Made by a program: the position numbers and the translations under genes. The notes under the pieces were generated by a model, which saw only the letters and a program-made list of their open reading frames with translations, ran no database searches and was not told the origin of the DNA. Below are positions 41,742 through 43,391 of a DNA stretch of 43,391 nt, one piece after another. Each line of letters begins with the position of its first letter. The first letter of the stretch is position 1. The stretch lies in contig CAJUNX010000035.1 of NCBI GenBank assembly GCA_910587865.1, positions 1 through 43,391 on the forward strand, read 5' to 3'. The stretch comes from an uncultured Roseburia sp. Lineage in GTDB: Bacteria > Bacillota > Clostridia > Lachnospirales > Lachnospiraceae.

Positions 41742-42800
41742 ATGGGAAACTGGGAAGAGTATGTAAGAAAAGTAGAGCCGTATGTGCCGGGGGAACAGCC
41801 GGACGCGGCGCACATGATCAAGCTGAACACGAATGAGAATCCGTACCCGCCTGCGCCGGGGGTGCTTCGGGTATTAAAGGAATACGACGGGAACCGGCTG
41901 CGGCTGTACCCTGCGCCGGACTGTAAGGCATTGGTGGATGCGATCGCGGAGTATTACGGGCTGAAGCCAGAGCAGGTATTTACGGGCGTGGGATCGGATG
42001 ACGTGCTTGCCATGATTTTTCTGACCTTTTTTCATTCCGAAAAGCCGGTGTTTTTCCCGGATATCACGTATTCCTTTTATGACGTGTGGGCCGGGATGCT
42101 CCGGATCCCTTACGAGACGAAGCCGCTGGACGATGATTTCCGGATCCGGCCAGAGGATTATGACGGGGAGAACGGCGGTGTGATTTTCCCGAATCCGAAT
42201 GCGCCCACCGGGATTCTGATGGGACTCTCACAGATACGGGAGATCCTGGATCATAACCGCGATGTGATCGTGGTGGTGGACGAGGCGTATATCGATTTCG
42301 GCGGGGAATCCGCGCTGCCGCTGATCGGGGAATATGATAATCTGCTTGTGGTACAGACGTTTTCAAAGTCACGTTCCATGGCCGGGATGCGTATCGGCTA
42401 TGCGATGGGGAACGAGCGGCTGATCCGTTATTTAAACGACGTGAAATATTCGTTTAATTCCTACACAATGACGCAGCTCTCGCTTGCGCTGGGCGTTGAG
42501 GCCATTCGCGACCGGGCGTATTTCGAGGAGACGAGAAAAAAGATTATTGCGACCAGGGAGTGGACGAAGGGGGAGCTGCGCAGGCTCGGCTTTACGTTCG
42601 GCGATTCGATGAGCAATTTTATCTTTGCGCGTCACGCGTCAGTACCGGCGGAGGAGATCTTTGCCGCGCTGAGGGAGCAGAATATCTATGTGCGCCATTT
42701 TACCGCTGAGCGGATCCGCAATTATTTAAGAATCAGCATCGGGACGAGAGAGGAGATGGAGACGCTGATACGGTTTCTGACGGAGTGGCTGGCGGTGTGA
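41742..42800 (+). CDS. hisC: Histidinol-phosphate aminotransferase
   Basis: Transfers the amino group from glutamate to imidazole acetol phosphate in histidine synthesis. The 352-residue protein has the typical opening KLNTNENPYPPAPGVL, GVGSDDVLAM, PNPNAPTG, VVVDEAYIDFGG and the cofactor lysine in TFSKSRSMAGMRIGYA (Lys209). The C terminus VRHFTAERIRNYLRISIGT binds the phosphate. No other his gene is nearby, so it is an isolated copy that could also serve aromatic amino acids. GGGAGAG precedes the ATG. Confidence 0.93.
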   Translation: MGNWEEYVRKVEPYVPGEQPDAAHMIKLNTNENPYPPAPGVLRVLKEYDGNRLRLYPAPDCKALVDAIAEYYGLKPEQVFTGVGSDDVLAMIFLTFFHSEKPVFFPDITYSFYDVWAGMLRIPYETKPLDDDFRIRPEDYDGENGGVIFPNPNAPTGILMGLSQIREILDHNRDVIVVVDEAYIDFGGESALPLIGEYDNLLVVQTFSKSRSMAGMRIGYAMGNERLIRYLNDVKYSFNSYTMTQLSLALGVEAIRDRAYFEETRKKIIATREWTKGELRRLGFTFGDSMSNFIFARHASVPAEEIFAALREQNIYVRHFTAERIRNYLRISIGTREEMETLIRFLTEWLAV

Positions 42801-43026
42801 GGATCGCCAGCTATTCCCGGCTATAGGATTACAGCTTTTATGTTATTTTATATATGGATGATTTTAAAAGCTGCGTTATCTCCCGACTTAATGTTTATTG
42901 AAACTTCCATAAAAAATATTGTCTGCAACGAGTCTGTAGATGGTTTAAAATTAGGTACATTTGAACACGTTTATAAAGAACGTATGCGAGACAATACTAC
43001 AAATACAAAATTACAATCTAAACGGC

Positions 43027-43098
43027 TCAGACTAAGAAACTCTGTATATTCGAAACTGTCCATTCGATATGCTCCATGAACTGTTCAGAATATCTCAT
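43027..43098 (-). pseudogene. 23-codon leftward frame, possible truncated element gene
   Basis: A product starting MRYSEQFMEHIEWTV from an ATG at 43098, preceded by AAGGGGGTGAG at proper distance, stops after 23 residues. The opening recalls the first residues of small sigma-factor-like proteins of conjugative transposons, but too little remains to be sure; the following bases show no continuation. Confidence 0.3.
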
Positions 43099-43199
43099 TT
43101 TCACTCACCCCCTTTCTTCCCAGCAGGGGATTATTACAGCAAATACCCATGCAGCAGAAAGCGCATAGGTATTTGAGTAATGCGAGTTATTAAGACATA

Positions 43200-43310
43200 C
43201 TAAATGATATGTGTATTCATACTCATAGGCAGAAAATCCCGTTCCACAAGACAGGATTTTTTTAACAAATCAATCACCGATGAATTTTGTTGATACAGTT
43301 TGCATTTCAT
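43200..43310 (-). CDS. Small leftward ORF of 36 residues with start codon in a hairpin
   Basis: A short product starting MKCKLYQQNSSVIDLL with AAAGGAG 8 bases before the ATG at 43310. An in-frame upstream ATG at 43334 would add eight residues but has a poorer site. The transcript could form an 8-bp hairpin, AUGGCGGC pairing with GCCGCCAU, with the ribosome site in the 10-base loop and the start codon in the stem. Function unknown; it may belong to a mobile element beyond the window. Confidence 0.35.
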   Translation of the reverse strand: MKCKLYQQNSSVIDLLKKSCLVERDFLPMSMNTHII

Positions 43311-43334
43311 GGCGGCAACTCCTTTAGCCGCCAT
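43309..43334 (-). promoter_or_regulatory. Hairpin enclosing the ribosome site of the 36-residue ORF
   Basis: Perfect 8-bp inverted repeat (43309-43316 with 43327-43334) around TAAAGGAGTT. It could limit initiation unless opened. Confidence 0.4.
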
Positions 43335-43391
43335 ATCTCTTTGCTCATGTGAGATAAAGAAGTAAAAGAAGTGTAAAAAATTTTGCCGTTC

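Larger units (their letters stand above)
42801..43391. other. AT-rich right end without a clear full-size gene
   Basis: After hisC the sequence turns markedly AT-rich. A rightward 79-codon frame at 42840-43079 has no ribosome site and no recognisable pattern, so it is not called. Two small leftward frames with good ribosome sites (43027-43098 and 43200-43310) suggest the start of a different unit, possibly an integrated element extending past the window. Confidence 0.5.

Noticed and set aside
42840..43079. 79-codon rightward frame after hisC
   Set aside because: No ribosome binding site, no recognisable pattern, and it overlaps the start region of a better-supported small leftward frame.

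Overview
The window looks like chromosomal DNA of a moderately GC-rich member of the Clostridia, most likely a Lachnospiraceae-type gut anaerobe. This rests on strong AGGAGG-type ribosome binding sites, a class II (GalT2-type) hexose-1-phosphate uridylyltransferase, a Cys-rich insert in acetolactate synthase, an iron-sulphur aldo/keto reductase, zinc-ribbon membrane proteins, and Bce/Bcr-like transporter and two-component modules. The assignment is by protein character only; no rRNA, tRNA or CRISPR array is visible. 

Layout. 1-0.7 kb: an AraC-type sensor domain cut off near the left edge and a small membrane protein. 0.9-2.4 kb: thyA and folA (dTMP synthesis and folate recycling). 2.6-8.9 kb: an accessory stretch with two ATPase/nuclease-like cassettes that look like anti-phage systems, namely DUF262 + AAA (DUF3696 type) + an unrecognised third protein (2581-5612), and AAA ATPase + small ExK-motif protein (7065-8898). 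They are separated by an AEC transporter and a 171-bp, hairpin-rich tandem repeat. 8.9-11.2 kb: ilvB-ilvN. 11.3-13.3 kb: a GH120 beta-xylosidase. 13.4-15.4 kb: a PIN/NYN-like protein with a long repetitive linker. 15.5-21.8 kb: a membrane protein, a methyltransferase with an internal repeat insertion, hslO, glutamine-dependent nadE and a [4Fe-4S] aldo/keto reductase. 21.8-28.3 kb: a leftward operon of PAP2 phosphatase, response regulator, short-loop sensor kinase, ABC ATPase, 861-aa FtsX-type permease and second ABC ATPase, which fits cell-envelope stress or antimicrobial-peptide resistance. 28.6-30.5 kb: an L,D-transpeptidase with a Gln/Pro-rich tail. 30.6-35.0 kb: AraC regulator, response regulator, Bcr-like ABC ATPase, permease and sensor kinase. 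35.1-38.8 kb: zinc-ribbon membrane protein, galK and galT. 38.8-40.2 kb: an AT-richer, partly decayed island. 40.3-42.8 kb: two PLP aminotransferases, the second HisC. 42.8-43.4 kb: AT-rich tail with small leftward frames that may be the edge of a mobile element.

A recurring theme is short tandem duplication. At least eight independent arrays occur, both inside genes (PIN/NYN linker, methyltransferase insert, transpeptidase tail) and immediately 3' of stop codons (AEC gene, methyltransferase, hslO, galK, aminotransferase). Several contain inverted repeats able to fold.

The best candidates for something undescribed are the two ATPase cassettes with the structured repeat between them, the repeat-expansion habit itself, the symmetric CX6CX3CX6C insert in acetolactate synthase, and the three evenly spaced CTTAACCG boxes in front of the Bcr-like transporter.
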